Assembly: GCA_032622095.1 (NCBI GenBank)
Contig: CP136063.1
Span: forward strand, 185,237,956 to 185,301,955
Length of the DNA: 64,000 nt
Direction: 5' to 3'
Origin: Siphonodentalium dalli
Lineage: Eukaryota > Mollusca > Scaphopoda > Gadilida > Siphonodentaliidae
Position 1 is the stretch's first letter. Each line of letters starts with the position of its first letter. Below, piece by piece: positions 1 through 10,100 of the stretch. Position numbers and translations under genes: made by a program. The notes under the pieces were generated by a model, which did not search any database, was not told the DNA's origin, and saw only the letters and a list, made by a program, of their open reading frames with translations.

Positions 1-44
1 AAATTGCATTTATACTTGCAATATTGACAATTTATCTGATGAAC

Positions 45-335
45 TTATGCAATCGAACCCGTAGATTCCGGAAATGCAATAAAAAGTTTCACGCCAAGAT
101 GACAGGTACGACCTTTTAGTAGGCCACCGACGCTATGTTTAGCTAAATTGTGAGACGATAAAGAACTTCTCCACGAGAACGATTTCCCACAAACGAACCA
201 AAATTGTTTGTGAGTTAAGTGGACACCCTTCGTGTGGTCCATGTTCTTTCTTGTCGCGAATATTTCGTCGCATTTTTCACATTTAACAGCTGTATGGTGG
301 GGAATCACGTGGTTTCGACTTAGTGAGTATCACAC
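45..335 (-). pseudogene. C2H2 zinc-finger gene fragment, degraded
   Basis: On the minus strand this reads as a short stretch of C2H2 zinc fingers, normally DNA-binding modules of nuclear regulators. One finger is complete (CEKCDEIF...HTKGVH, Cys-x2-Cys then His-x4-His). It is followed by a second finger that has lost its first cysteine (FVCGKSF...HNLAKH). In front lies the tail of another finger (LSRNHVIPHH), cut off upstream by an in-frame TGA. After the fingers the frame runs about 30 more residues to a stop with no recognisable domain. No convincing splice sites flank it. It is best read as a decayed gene copy or an exon of a pseudogene at the window edge; a true exon of a gene continuing outside the window is less likely because of the stop and the missing cysteine. 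Confidence 0.55.
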
Positions 336-392
336 ATTCAAAATTGGCTGATGCAATCGAAAACGCGACCAGAAACGAGGAAAAATGTAATA

Positions 393-576
393 CAGTAATG
401 CTCTAATTAATCGACTTCTTAACCACAGCAGAATTATTGGTAACTTTTCAGGATTTTGTCGGAAATATGGCTTGTTGCCATCCATCGGAAAGCTCTCGCC
501 ATATTTCCGACTAAATCCTGAAAAGTTACCCATAATTATGCTGTGGTTAAGGAGTCGATTAATTAGAGCATTACTG
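393..576. mobile_element. Foldback MITE, family A, copy 1 (TA-flanked)
   Basis: A 184-bp near-perfect palindrome. The outer arms begin CAGTAATGCTCTAATTAATC and return as the reverse complement, ending GAGCATTACTG, with TA on both sides. The inner arm (TATTTCCGACTAAATCCTGA) also pairs with itself. No coding capacity. TA flanks suggest Tc1/mariner-type mobilisation, by inference from the target site only. Related copies lie at 4125-4344 and 62588-62701. Confidence 0.8.
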
Positions 577-711
577 TATGCTATACTATTTTTCATACAA
601 GCTGATACCTCATTTGTATCCAAACTCACAGTACTTTGCGCTAACAATCTTACCCAAGTTATCAGTCGAAGGATTCTCCTATAGATGTACGTGCTGGTGT
701 CAGAATATTAT

Positions 712-3569
712 ACAAGACAGTCAAAGACTGTGGGGTCGCTCACCAGACTGCAAAGACTGATGAGACTGGGACTCTGGAGACCACAATAGTCAGAACTTTT
801 CATAATCACTTTAAAAGATGTAGATCTAAACACGATATGTGGCTAGAGAGGCTTCAGTGGTGTACAGTTGGTAATTTCAAGGTGAATATCCACCTAGAAA
901 TTACCCACTGTACACTACTGATCACCCCCTCCTCCAGCTCAACAAGTTCCATCCCGACCGGGCTCTAGACTCCCAAGTCTTGGGTTGGAATTTAACAACC
1001 GACATCTCAAACTTTCTCAATTTTTGGAAATTTCCAATCTCACAAGCACCTTTTTATAAAACCATTTAGACATGTTTGAAGCCCATTTATCCATGGACCC
1101 AAAACACCATACATGTATGTCAGATTAATCAGTTAGGTAGTTCCGAGGAAGATGTTTAAATGAATTTGGTATTTCAATGATTTTTTAAACACAAAAGTGT
1201 TAATTCCCCATAGCCCCGTCATTTCTTAACATGTTGACCTGATGTTAACAAATCTGAATATCAGTCACTAAAGGATCCTCCATACTATATGTAAGCTAAA
1301 TAGTCCAACCTCTCTTGAGAAGACAATTTAAGAATTACTATAGAGACATACAGTTATGTCCCTGGTCCAACCCTATTTAACCTGGTGACCACATCTGAAT
1401 AAATTTGAATACCAGACACCAAAGAACCCTTCATACTCAATATCAGTAAAATAGACCTGATTGTGGTGGAAGCATGTTAAAATTTGTGGCTATTTCGGTC
1501 GAACAGTTTAACCCGAAGTAGGAAAATATGGACTGTTACTGGTTGAAAAATCAAATCGACAGCCTCGTTGCCCCCACCCAGGAATCTTAGAAATCAATAG
1601 GAATCTATATATTATTATACCAGCATCAAACAGCATACATACAGGTAGGGTGGGTGGTTGAGAGTTAAATCTCTTATCTCTGCCCTTATTTGAACATATG
1701 TGAATCCCCATCTATGAGATCCATTCATCTAGAAATTTCAAATGGTAGATTTTAAGAGTTGAAGAAAACTGATTTTCCTCAAAAGTTTCCTAAAAATGAC
1801 CTCACGTGTACAAATCTGAACCCCACTCACCAAAGGACCATCCATACCAAAAGCTAAATAGGCCTGATGGTTTTTGAAGAATTACTATGGAGGGAAAGAG
1901 TTATGACCCTGGCTTCTCACCTATATGACCTGTTGAACTCATTTGAACAAATCTGAATGTGAGTCAAAATATATAAACCCATTCGGTCTTTAATATGTAT
2001 GTGGAGAAGAACAAAATTGATGGACGGATGGAGACATCCCAACAGAGGGATGTATGGGAGGACATACTAACAGACAAATTCAATCCAATATACCCCACCC
2101 CAAGTTTTCTTTGCAAATCAGGGTATAATGAGTACAACTAGATAGGTGGTGGTTAAGAATATAATAGTGGAACAGCCAAGTCTGAATATAGTGTCTGACT
2201 TTTGCAGAATGAGGTCACTAAAGGGTGAATTTAGTGCTGCAATCCTGCAAGGTGGGCTAGCATCACCAAATTCACCCTCTGGGGACCTCATTATGCTTAG
2301 GCCTCAACTGCTATGGGAGACATAGGAACAGTTTGAAGTTGTCCAGTTAATTGTTGAAGTTGTCCAGTTAATTGGTGAAGTTGTCCAGTTAATTGGGCAC
2401 TTCAATTATCAATTTTATCTTCAGCAAATTAGGGGATATAGAAACTGAACAGAAGGGGAAAAGTAAGTAGAAATGTCAATTTAAGACCCTGTATACTTCC
2501 CTGAAGATGAGGCCTAAGCAGAATGAGGTCCCTGGAGAGTGTATTTGGTGATGATAGCCTACTGTGCACAGTAGCATCACTAAATTCACCCTCTGGGGAC
2601 CTCATTCTGCAAATGTCAGACATACAGCATTTTGTTTTGATATGATGTTAATGATACACACAAAACATGAATGTTTACACCTACCTGTCAGCCAGCTAGA
2701 TAACATCTGAATTGATGACTGTGTTATTAACTCTTTCTGTCTGGGGCTAATACCATACTCTATGGATGTTACAATGGTGTCAGTTTTTCTAATTAATTTT
2801 TTCTTGACTGCAGTGGGTGCAGGGGCGGCGCAGATTGGGGGTGGTAGTGGGGACAGGGGTGTGGAGGGGTGCGGAGGGGAAGGGTGGAATAGGGTGTTTT
2901 GTGTCTAAAAAAAAAAAATCAGGGGTAAAAATGAAAAAAATATTTTTGTATTGTTCATTTTGAATTTTGATTATTTTTTTAATTGAGCAAGGAATTAAAA
3001 AAAAATTAAAATATATTTGTTTTTAAGTTATGTTCCTGACACGGCCCCTATTTGACACAATGATCCCATTTGAACAAATCTGAACCCCAGTCACACAAGG
3101 ACCCACCATACAAAATATTAGCTAAATCGGCATAATGATTCTGGAGAAGAAGTCGTTCTAATAATTACTAGGCAGAATAGAGTTATGTCCCTGATTCTGC
3201 CCCTATTTGACCCAGTGACCCCATTTGAACAAATCTGACCCCCAGTCACCGAAGGACCTTCCATACCAAATATAAACTCAATAGGCCTGATGGTTCTTGA
3301 AAAGAAGTTGTTTTAAGAATTACTATGGTGGGAAAGAGTTATGGCCCTAGCTTCGCAACTATTTGACTCGGTGACCTTATTTTAACAAATCTGAGTCTGA
3401 GTCAACCAGGGAACATCCGCACCAAATATGAACCCATTTGGCCTTAGGATACTGGAGAAGAAGATGATTCTTGACGGACGGACGGATGGATGGACAGACG
3501 GACAGACAGACAGACGGATGAGGAGTGGTGACTATAGCTCCACCGGAGACTTCGTCTCAGGTGAGCTAA
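712..3569 (+). mobile_element. Long non-coding repeat with 3' hairpin + CTAA end, copy 1
   Basis: A 2.86-kb dispersed repeat. It starts at the same base (ACAAGACAGTCAAAGACTG) as the copy at 60419. The body is made of diverged ~150-bp units that all carry phrases such as 'gacctggtgaccccatttgaacaaatctgaa' and 'accaaatat(r)agctaaat'. There is a G-rich segment near 2815-2890, an A/T tract, then GGAC-type microsatellite (3473-3512). The 3' end is a small hairpin (GAGAC-TTC-GTCTC) followed 11-12 nt later by CTAA. No ORF of note. A hairpin just before CTRR is the hallmark of Helitron 3' ends, but the 5' end lacks the usual TC, so a Helitron assignment is only tentative. A separate inverted-repeat element is nested at 2192-2622. 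Confidence 0.6.
2192..2622. mobile_element. Inverted-repeat element nested in the long repeat, copy 1
   Basis: Terminal inverted repeats TGTCTGACTTTTGCAGAATG at the left and its imperfect complement at the right. Inside, the segment 'GAGGTC...GGGTGAATTTRGTGATGCTAGCC' occurs as paired inverted copies at both ends (around 2210-2290 and 2520-2605). A 21-bp tandem (tgaagttgtccagttaattg, three copies) sits at about 2332-2400. A related copy is at 37901-38262. No clear target-site duplication. Confidence 0.6.
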
Positions 3570-4124
3570 TAAACCTACTGAGTTTTTCCGAACAAATAAT
3601 TTATCAACTTGTTTAAACAAAATAAAGTATATAGCATATATGCTCGGTCGTAATAGTCAAAATGCTCGGCCGTAACAGTCAAAATCAATGCTCTGAGCAT
3701 TGATGGGTGGGTTTCTCGACTCGAATCAAACATAGTAATAGTAATTTAGGAGCGTTAATTCGGATTATGTATCCCTTGGATTTGATTCAACGTGTTTGTA
3801 AGAAGGGTAATCAAATAATCGATTTTCAAACTTACTCTATATGCGAAGGAACCTTCTAGGCTGCACGTGTAAGTTCACTTTTGCTGAAGCTGCTGAATGA
3901 GCTTGTGTCATCTATATATTAGCCATTTCTTTACTAAAGACTCACTATCGATAGTTCCCTCAGGAAATGTTCAGATAATAATTTTAAACAAACGGTCACA
4001 CGTGTATGGGTAATTTTTTTAACTTATTATTTGAGCATTTCTCTACCCACCAATGAATTGGAATATCTCAAATATATTATCATTTTGTCTGTTTGACGCT
4101 TGCTTAATAAAGGAAATATACATA
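3570..4124. other. Intergenic with repeat remnants
   Basis: Around 3690-3790 is a decayed fragment of the TTAA element family seen whole at 36474 ('gggtttctcgactcgaatcaaa...cggatt'). Around 3955-4015 is a dispersed sequence ('cctcaggaaatgttcagataata...aaacggtcacacg') also found near 14850 and 39680. Nothing coding. Confidence 0.4.
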
Positions 4125-4344
4125 CAGTAATGCTCGATGTATATGACCCTTTAACCACAGCAGAATTATGTGAATTTTTTTTCTTCAGGATTTAGTCGGA
4201 AATATGGCTTGCTGCCATTCATCGGAAAGCTCTCGGTGAGAGTTTGCCGATGAATGGCAACAAGCCATATTTCCGACTAAATCCTGAAATAATTTCCCCA
4301 TAATTATGCTGTGGTTAAAGGGTCATAGACTTCGGGCATTACTG
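4125..4344. mobile_element. Foldback MITE, family A, copy 2 (TA-flanked)
   Basis: A 220-bp palindromic element with ends CAGTAATGCTCG and GGGCATTACTG between TA dinucleotides. It has the same core arms as the copy at 393 (ATTTCCGACTAAATCCTGA) and a longer central loop region around 'AGCTCTCGGTGAGAGTTTGCC'. The differing outer arm (TGACCCTTTAACCACAG) marks it as a subfamily. Confidence 0.8.
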
Positions 4345-4439
4345 TATATTTCCTGAATATCCGTCCAGATAAACAATAGCCCATACCAATAATGTACAAC
4401 TATATAGTTGAATTGGATAATTCATTTATTAAAGAAAGG

Positions 4440-5066
4440 GCTAACCCGACATAAAGTATAATGAAAGTATCAATCACACTGTAGCTCAACATGGAGAGGG
4501 GACAATTTAGAAAATGCTCTATGCATTTCAGTTAATGGGGGGTTAACAATATGGAAAGTTAAGCAACGACGAAACTCTGTAAAAAAAATTGACAGTTACT
4601 ATCTGGACATCACCTCGAAGACTCTTATGTAGTTTGTCATTAATCTGATGAAAATTGTTGGCTGCAGGTGATGCTGAAGGATTTTGTCATGCAAGGAGTA
4701 AAGTCCAAGATGGCTGTCGGTGGCCATGTTTTTGATCGATAATCGTTGAAATTCGAGAACTCCCATCTAGAGGTGATCTTAAACATGCCTGTAAATTTCT
4801 CCATTATATTTAGGTTGCAGGGTGCACGTGCAGATTAATTCAAATCTGAAATCAAAGATGGCTGCTGACGGCCATTATTTGTAACTAATTTCGGTGGAAA
4901 ATCGATTGCCCCCCTCTAGGGGTCACCTCGGAGATACATATATGAAGTTTGGTATCGGTGATTGTAACAAAGGAAATTGTTGAATTTGGTGTATCGTCTT
5001 CTGAGATGTGTGGGGTGAACAGGTATAAACGCCCGAAAATCGTCACAAGTTGCAAACAAATATATA
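4440..5066. repeat. AAGATGGC-type dispersed repeat, short copy
   Basis: Begins 'agtatcaatcacactgtagctcaacatggagagggg' like 16910-16950. It carries two units with 'gtccaagatggctgtcggtggccatg' and 'cccatctagaggtgat'. It is a shorter copy of the 16.9-18.4 kb array. No coding sequence. Confidence 0.6.
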
Positions 5067-5070
5067 TTAA

Positions 5071-5396
5071 CCCTTTACCCAACAAAACGGCAAAACAGTT
5101 ATGCCCTGTGCCAATGCATTCTCTTATATATGCGAGTCGACCATAGGTCGCCTCGCATATATAAGAGAATGCATTTTAACACTTTTTACCATTTTTCTTA
5201 CATTCTTTAACAATTTTATAATTTTTTCTTACATTTTTTAACAATTTTTATAATATTTTTCTACATTCTTTGACAATTTTATCATTTTTAATATGTGTTA
5301 AGCCAATGCATTCTCTTATATATGCGAGGCGACCTATGGTCGACTCGCATATATAAGAGAATGCATTGGCACAGGTCCGTTCTGTTGGGTAAAGGG
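5071..5396. mobile_element. TTAA MITE family P1 carrying double-hairpin cassette
   Basis: A 326-bp element flanked by TTAA on both sides (5067-5070, 5397-5400) with TIR CCCTTTACCCAACA. Inside are two 33-bp hairpins (5110-5175 and 5302-5370, arms GCATTCTCTTATATATGCGA), one near each end, separated by a T-rich spacer of 'cttacattctttaacaattttta' units. TTAA duplication and CCCTTT-type ends fit piggyBac-type non-autonomous elements. No transposase here. Confidence 0.8.
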
Positions 5397-5400
5397 TTAA

Positions 5401-5778
5401 TATATATCTCTTTTATTAATTAGATATGACATTTTTGCCCATAACTGCATGCTTGTTATCGAACTAGGTGAATACCACTCCAATTTGTCGGGTGATAAAA
5501 GTTTACGACATCATATAATCCGAGTAATATTATTTTACGACATCACAAATCCGAGTAATATGGTTTTACGACATGGCTTAACTCTATCTCACCGCTAAAT
5601 ACATTCGACACACGCTCGTCGAAATCGGACATTTCAACTTCGAATTAGGCGGCAAATTCAGAAGCAGAGAGTTCAGATTGTGCTAAATAATGTGTTGACA
5701 TAGATTTTTGTGTCGTCATGCATTTGAGAGTCGATATCACAAGCTGTTACTAAGAGGCGATCTAATTAATAAATAAGA
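5401..5778. other. No gene seen; short tandem
   Basis: Only a ~33-bp tandem (about 2.5 copies of 'ttttacgacatcacaaatccgagtaatat', 5503-5577) stands out. No ORF or RNA gene recognised. Confidence 0.4.
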
Positions 5779-5935
5779 TATCACATGGTTGGTTTGGCAT
5801 CATTGGCCTGATATCAGGCCTCGGTAACCTCATACCAGCATTCGACCGGTCGGCCTCAGGCTGATGTGAGGTTACCTCGGGCTGACATCGGGCCTATATA
5901 ATATCAAACAAACCAAATAACTTGATATCCCCTAA
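5779..5935. mobile_element. Foldback MITE, single copy
   Basis: An imperfect palindrome. The left arm 'gatatcacatggttggtttg...ggcctcggtaacctcat' pairs with the right arm 'atgtgaggttacctcgggctga...caaaccaaataacttgatatc'. Ends are GATATCA/TGATATC. About 157 bp, no coding capacity. Confidence 0.6.
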
Positions 5936-6193
5936 ATATTCTCCGTGAAGAGATGCGTGAATCGGTATACGGTGATGTGAGTTTGATCTATAGTAGTTAA
6001 ACCATGAAATATAGAAAACATCTATGATTTTATCAAATTTCGTGCGAAATATCGCCAACAAAAGGTCATTCTCGTTGGATTTCCCAAAAATTAGAACATT
6101 CTAAAACAGTGTTAACTAGACACCACTTGCGTATGTGCACTATCATGTAGTTTGAGTAAGTGTTGGGAATCAGATCATATATAATCTGAAGTA

Positions 6194-6680
6194 CAGTACC
6201 AGTCAGAAGGAGTGGTATATTGAGGCGCGCCTTTATTGCGATATTGAGCGCGCTTAATTTCGAGAAAGGCGCGATTATATCGCAATAGCAAACATCTGTC
6301 GCGATTATTATTGCGATATTGAGCGCAAATTATTGCGATATTAAGCGCGCCAAATTTCATACACACACAATATTGTTCTATTTTTAATAGATAAATACTG
6401 TGCATATAGTGTACATATAGCATTTACAACTATAATTATATACAAATCTAAAACATTGTCTCTATTTATGCAATAAACAATATTTTGCTTTAAATGTCAC
6501 AATTTTGAGCGCAATATGTCGCAATATAGTGCGTGATATCGCAATATTAAGCGCGAAATATTGATATTAAGCGCAAAATATTGCAATAATATCGCAAGTG
6601 GCGCGCTAAAAAGCGTTTCTACTTGCAATATTATTGCGAAAATAGGGCGCTTAATATACCACTTTTTTTGGCTGGTACTG
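6194..6680. mobile_element. TA-flanked MITE immediately 3' of the copper transporter
   Basis: A 487-bp element with ~35-bp terminal inverted repeats starting CAGTACCAGYCA and containing AGTGGTATATTRA, flanked by TA. This matches a Tc1/mariner-type non-autonomous element. The interior is packed with variants of TTGCGATATTRAGCGC in both orientations, giving unusually many GCGC palindromes. On the minus strand it contains AATAAA (6232-6237) and ATTAAA (6383-6388), the first canonical poly(A) signals I could find after the transporter stop codon at 6708. Confidence 0.75.
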
Positions 6681-6707
6681 TATATAAGAACATGTCCATC
6701 AATACTG

Positions 6708-7165
6708 CTAAAGAACACTCTCAACTGAACTTATCAGAGGAACAATCGTGCCGTTTGCATTAGCGTCACAACACCCGTTTGTCAGATTAACTCCTTCGCT
6801 TTCTCTCACGATTGTAGCTCCACCTTTAGGCAACATGTTTTCGGATTGACAACATACTTCTTCTGTTTGTGGACATCCAGCCATTTTGCTTCGCTTCGAA
6901 AGGAAATGTAAAACGAGAGGTCGAACGAACATGTGACCTAGTCCTGCGCCCATAATCATCACCAATAAAATCCACACATTGTATGTCATGGCGCATAACA
7001 TCAAACAGTATCCCATGCCAACGCGCATCATGTGAACGATTGCATGTAGTAGTCTCTGTGGCTTTGTCTGCTGCTTGTATCTATCATGGACGTAGCATAT
7101 GTATGAAATGAGTCCTTCGTATAACACAGATAGGAAGAATGTAGATACCAACGCTAGAGTTAATC
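6708..7165 (-). CDS. Ctr1: Copper transporter exon 3: TM1-TM3 and C-tail
   Basis: Starts after the acceptor CTATACTGCAG (phase 1) and runs 152 codons to TAG at 6710-6708. It encodes the three helices: TM1 (LTLALVSTFFLSVLYEGL), a cytoplasmic loop of about 25 residues, TM2 with the copper-selectivity methionines (MLCAM), a tight turn, and TM3 with GAGLG. A ~70-residue tail with three Cys clusters follows. Nearly the whole permeation core is in this exon. Confidence 0.9.
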
Positions 7166-10100
7166 CTGCAGTATAGAATAATATTTTATTGTAAATCAAT
7201 ATTACAAAAATAATGCACCGTATAATGAATTTTATGCCAAACAGTTAGTCTATATAAGATAAGTTAGGGGAGAGGGGAAATTCGACCATGTAAGGACGGC
7301 ACCTATAGAAATACGCATCAATCGGACAATCCATAGGCAATTTATATAGAAACAGCTTAAATTTGTTAGTAAACTGTTATGGCCACTACAAAATAGTCCC
7401 CGTTCGCTATTGCCCGGTGCAGTTCGAGGCTGGTAGATAGAGCTTAAAATGATTTAGTACATGTACATTGACATAACTAATACAGGAAATGGACTGTCGT
7501 CTGTCTTATAGAGTGATAAAGCAAATTAAGGCCAATGTACAGTCCGACAGAAGCGCCATAGCTGTTAAAGATAAAATAGTTACGAAATTAAAGACATATT
7601 ATGTACTTGTTCGAGTGCGTCAAACTGATCAGTTAGTGTCCATGCGCTATGCCAACTGGAGGAATGTACCATTCTACTAGCATCGCCGAAAACCTGAAGC
7701 AAATCGACCGTACCACTCCATAGAAAACATCGTCTGAACTACGCTCAAATGTAAATATTTACTACTCGATTCGGGACGCATCTATCGGCGATAAACTAAC
7801 GAAAACAGCCTGAAATGGACTAGAACTAGAAACTGAAATTGAGACAATTAGAAACCAAAATATAAAGGGCATTATTCTGAGAACCAAAGCTAAGTGGAAA
7901 ATTGAAGGGGGAAAAGCTGTAATTTAGAAAACGCCACTACACAGAAAAAATTATACCAAAACTCATTTTATCAGATGGATCCGAAACAAATGAATTTTCA
8001 AAAATTATTCGAGAGCAAGAAATCTTTTACCAAGACCTATATATATCTAAATTAAATAACGAAGAAGGAAATGAAAATAGTTTCAATTTTTGGGACAGTA
8101 GCAATCCCTTTCTAAACTTCTTAGACACCCAAGAGTTCGAATCTCTGGAAGGATCTCTCACTAATTTTGAATGTGGAAGGGCACTAAAATGAATGAAAAA
8201 TGACCGATCACCAGGGAGTGATGGCTATACAGCAAGCTTCTATAAATATTTTTTGGAAAGACCTTGGTCAGTATTTGATAAACTCACTAAACTATAAGCT
8301 CAAGAATTATCAATCACTCAAAGATGCGGAATAATTACATGTATTCCAAAATCGACCAAGTGTAAACATTATTTGTAAAACTGGAGACCAATATCCCTCC
8401 TAAATGTAGATGTTAAAATTGCTTCTGCAGTCATAGCAAATATAATTAAAAAAAAACACCTCCCGAAATTGATCTCTAATTCACAGCTTGGTTTTATGTC
8501 AGGACGTTATATCGGTGAATCCACCCGACTTATCTTTGATTTATTAGAGAAAAGTGAGAAAATGGATATCCCAGGAATTCTTGCCGTTCTAGATTTTGAA
8601 AAAGCCTTCGACTCATTAGAATGGGAGTTTATAGAAAAAAGCCTTGACTTTCTTATGTTTGGTCCATCTATAAAAACATGGGTTAAACCCGTCTATTCAA
8701 ATATTTTTAGCTATGTTATAAACAATGGTATCCTGTCAAATAAAATCGACATTTATAGAGGTGTGAGGCAAGGCGCTCCACTATCACCCTATTTATTTAT
8801 TCTATGCGTAGAAATCCTTAGCGCTAGTCTCAAATTCAACCCTGATATAAAAGGTATTAAAATAAACCACTCAGAATATATTCTTACACAATATGCAGAT
8901 GACCTAAACCTCTTCCTCCAGGATGATCAGAAATCCCTCAACGCTGCTCTCAATATGTTAGAAGCATTCGCAAAACTCTCTGGCTTAAAAGTAAATTTTG
9001 ATAAAACACAGGCTGTATGGATTGGAGCAAAAAGGGGTTGTAGTGAAGAACTAATCACTGATCAAACAATATCATGGAACCATAATAACTCAGTTACTAT
9101 TTTAGGAATATAATTTAACCTCTTCAATGAGAACCATACAGAAAATAATTACAGAACAAAAATAAAGAAAATGGAGAATCTGTTAAATGACTGGTCTTTT
9201 GGAAACCTGAGTATTTATGGAAAAATTACTGTTATTAAGACATTAGCCTTGCCCATATAGACACATTGCTTGACAGTTTTACCATCACCATCTCAAGAAA
9301 TTATAGATAAAACACAAAAATTTCTTTTCCAATTCCTGTGGTCAGGAAAACCAGATAAAATAAAAAGAAATGTGATTATTAATAACATGGAAGAAGGGGG
9401 TCTAAAATTCCCCCACATCTCTTCTTTTTGCAATGCATTGAAAATGACATGGATTAAAAATATCTTAGATCCTGAAATTGAAACAAGCTGGAAAACATTA
9501 CTAGTTGATGACTTAGAACCTTTTGGTGGTCCCAAGATATGGCACCTTCATAAAGAAGGTCTCATAAGAGTGAGCAAAACTCTCAATTCCTTTTGGAAAG
9601 AAATTTTTAATAGCTGGGCCTTGTTAGATCGGAAATATACCACAACCCCTGATGTTTTATGTGAGCCACTTCATCTCAACACAAGCATCCTCATAAACAA
9701 TAAAATATTCTTCAACAAGCTCTGGATTAAAAAGGGTATTTACTTTGTGAATGATCTCCCGAATGAAGACTCAGGCATTTTGGGATATGAAAACTTCTGT
9801 AGACAATATGATATAAGTACTCCTTTCACCACCTATCAGGGTCTTCTTTCAGCTCTACCACAGGCATGGAAATCGTCTGCTAGGGAAAACCGGGCACTTC
9901 GCACCGTGACCAGACAAAATATGGAGATTTTAAAGAAATGTGACAAGGCATGTAGAACTTTTTATCCACTTTTTTGTGGAATATGTAGCCAGCTCTCCAA
10001 ACATATCACAAAGTAAATGGGAAGACAGGTTAGATGGAGAGCTCTCCCCTACAGAATGGATAAATATATATACAAACACTAAAAAAATTATAAAAGATAC

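Noticed and set aside
754-800. CTGATGAG as a hammerhead ribozyme core
   Set aside because: The partner GAAA and the third stem are not at the right places; the same holds for other CTGATGA occurrences.
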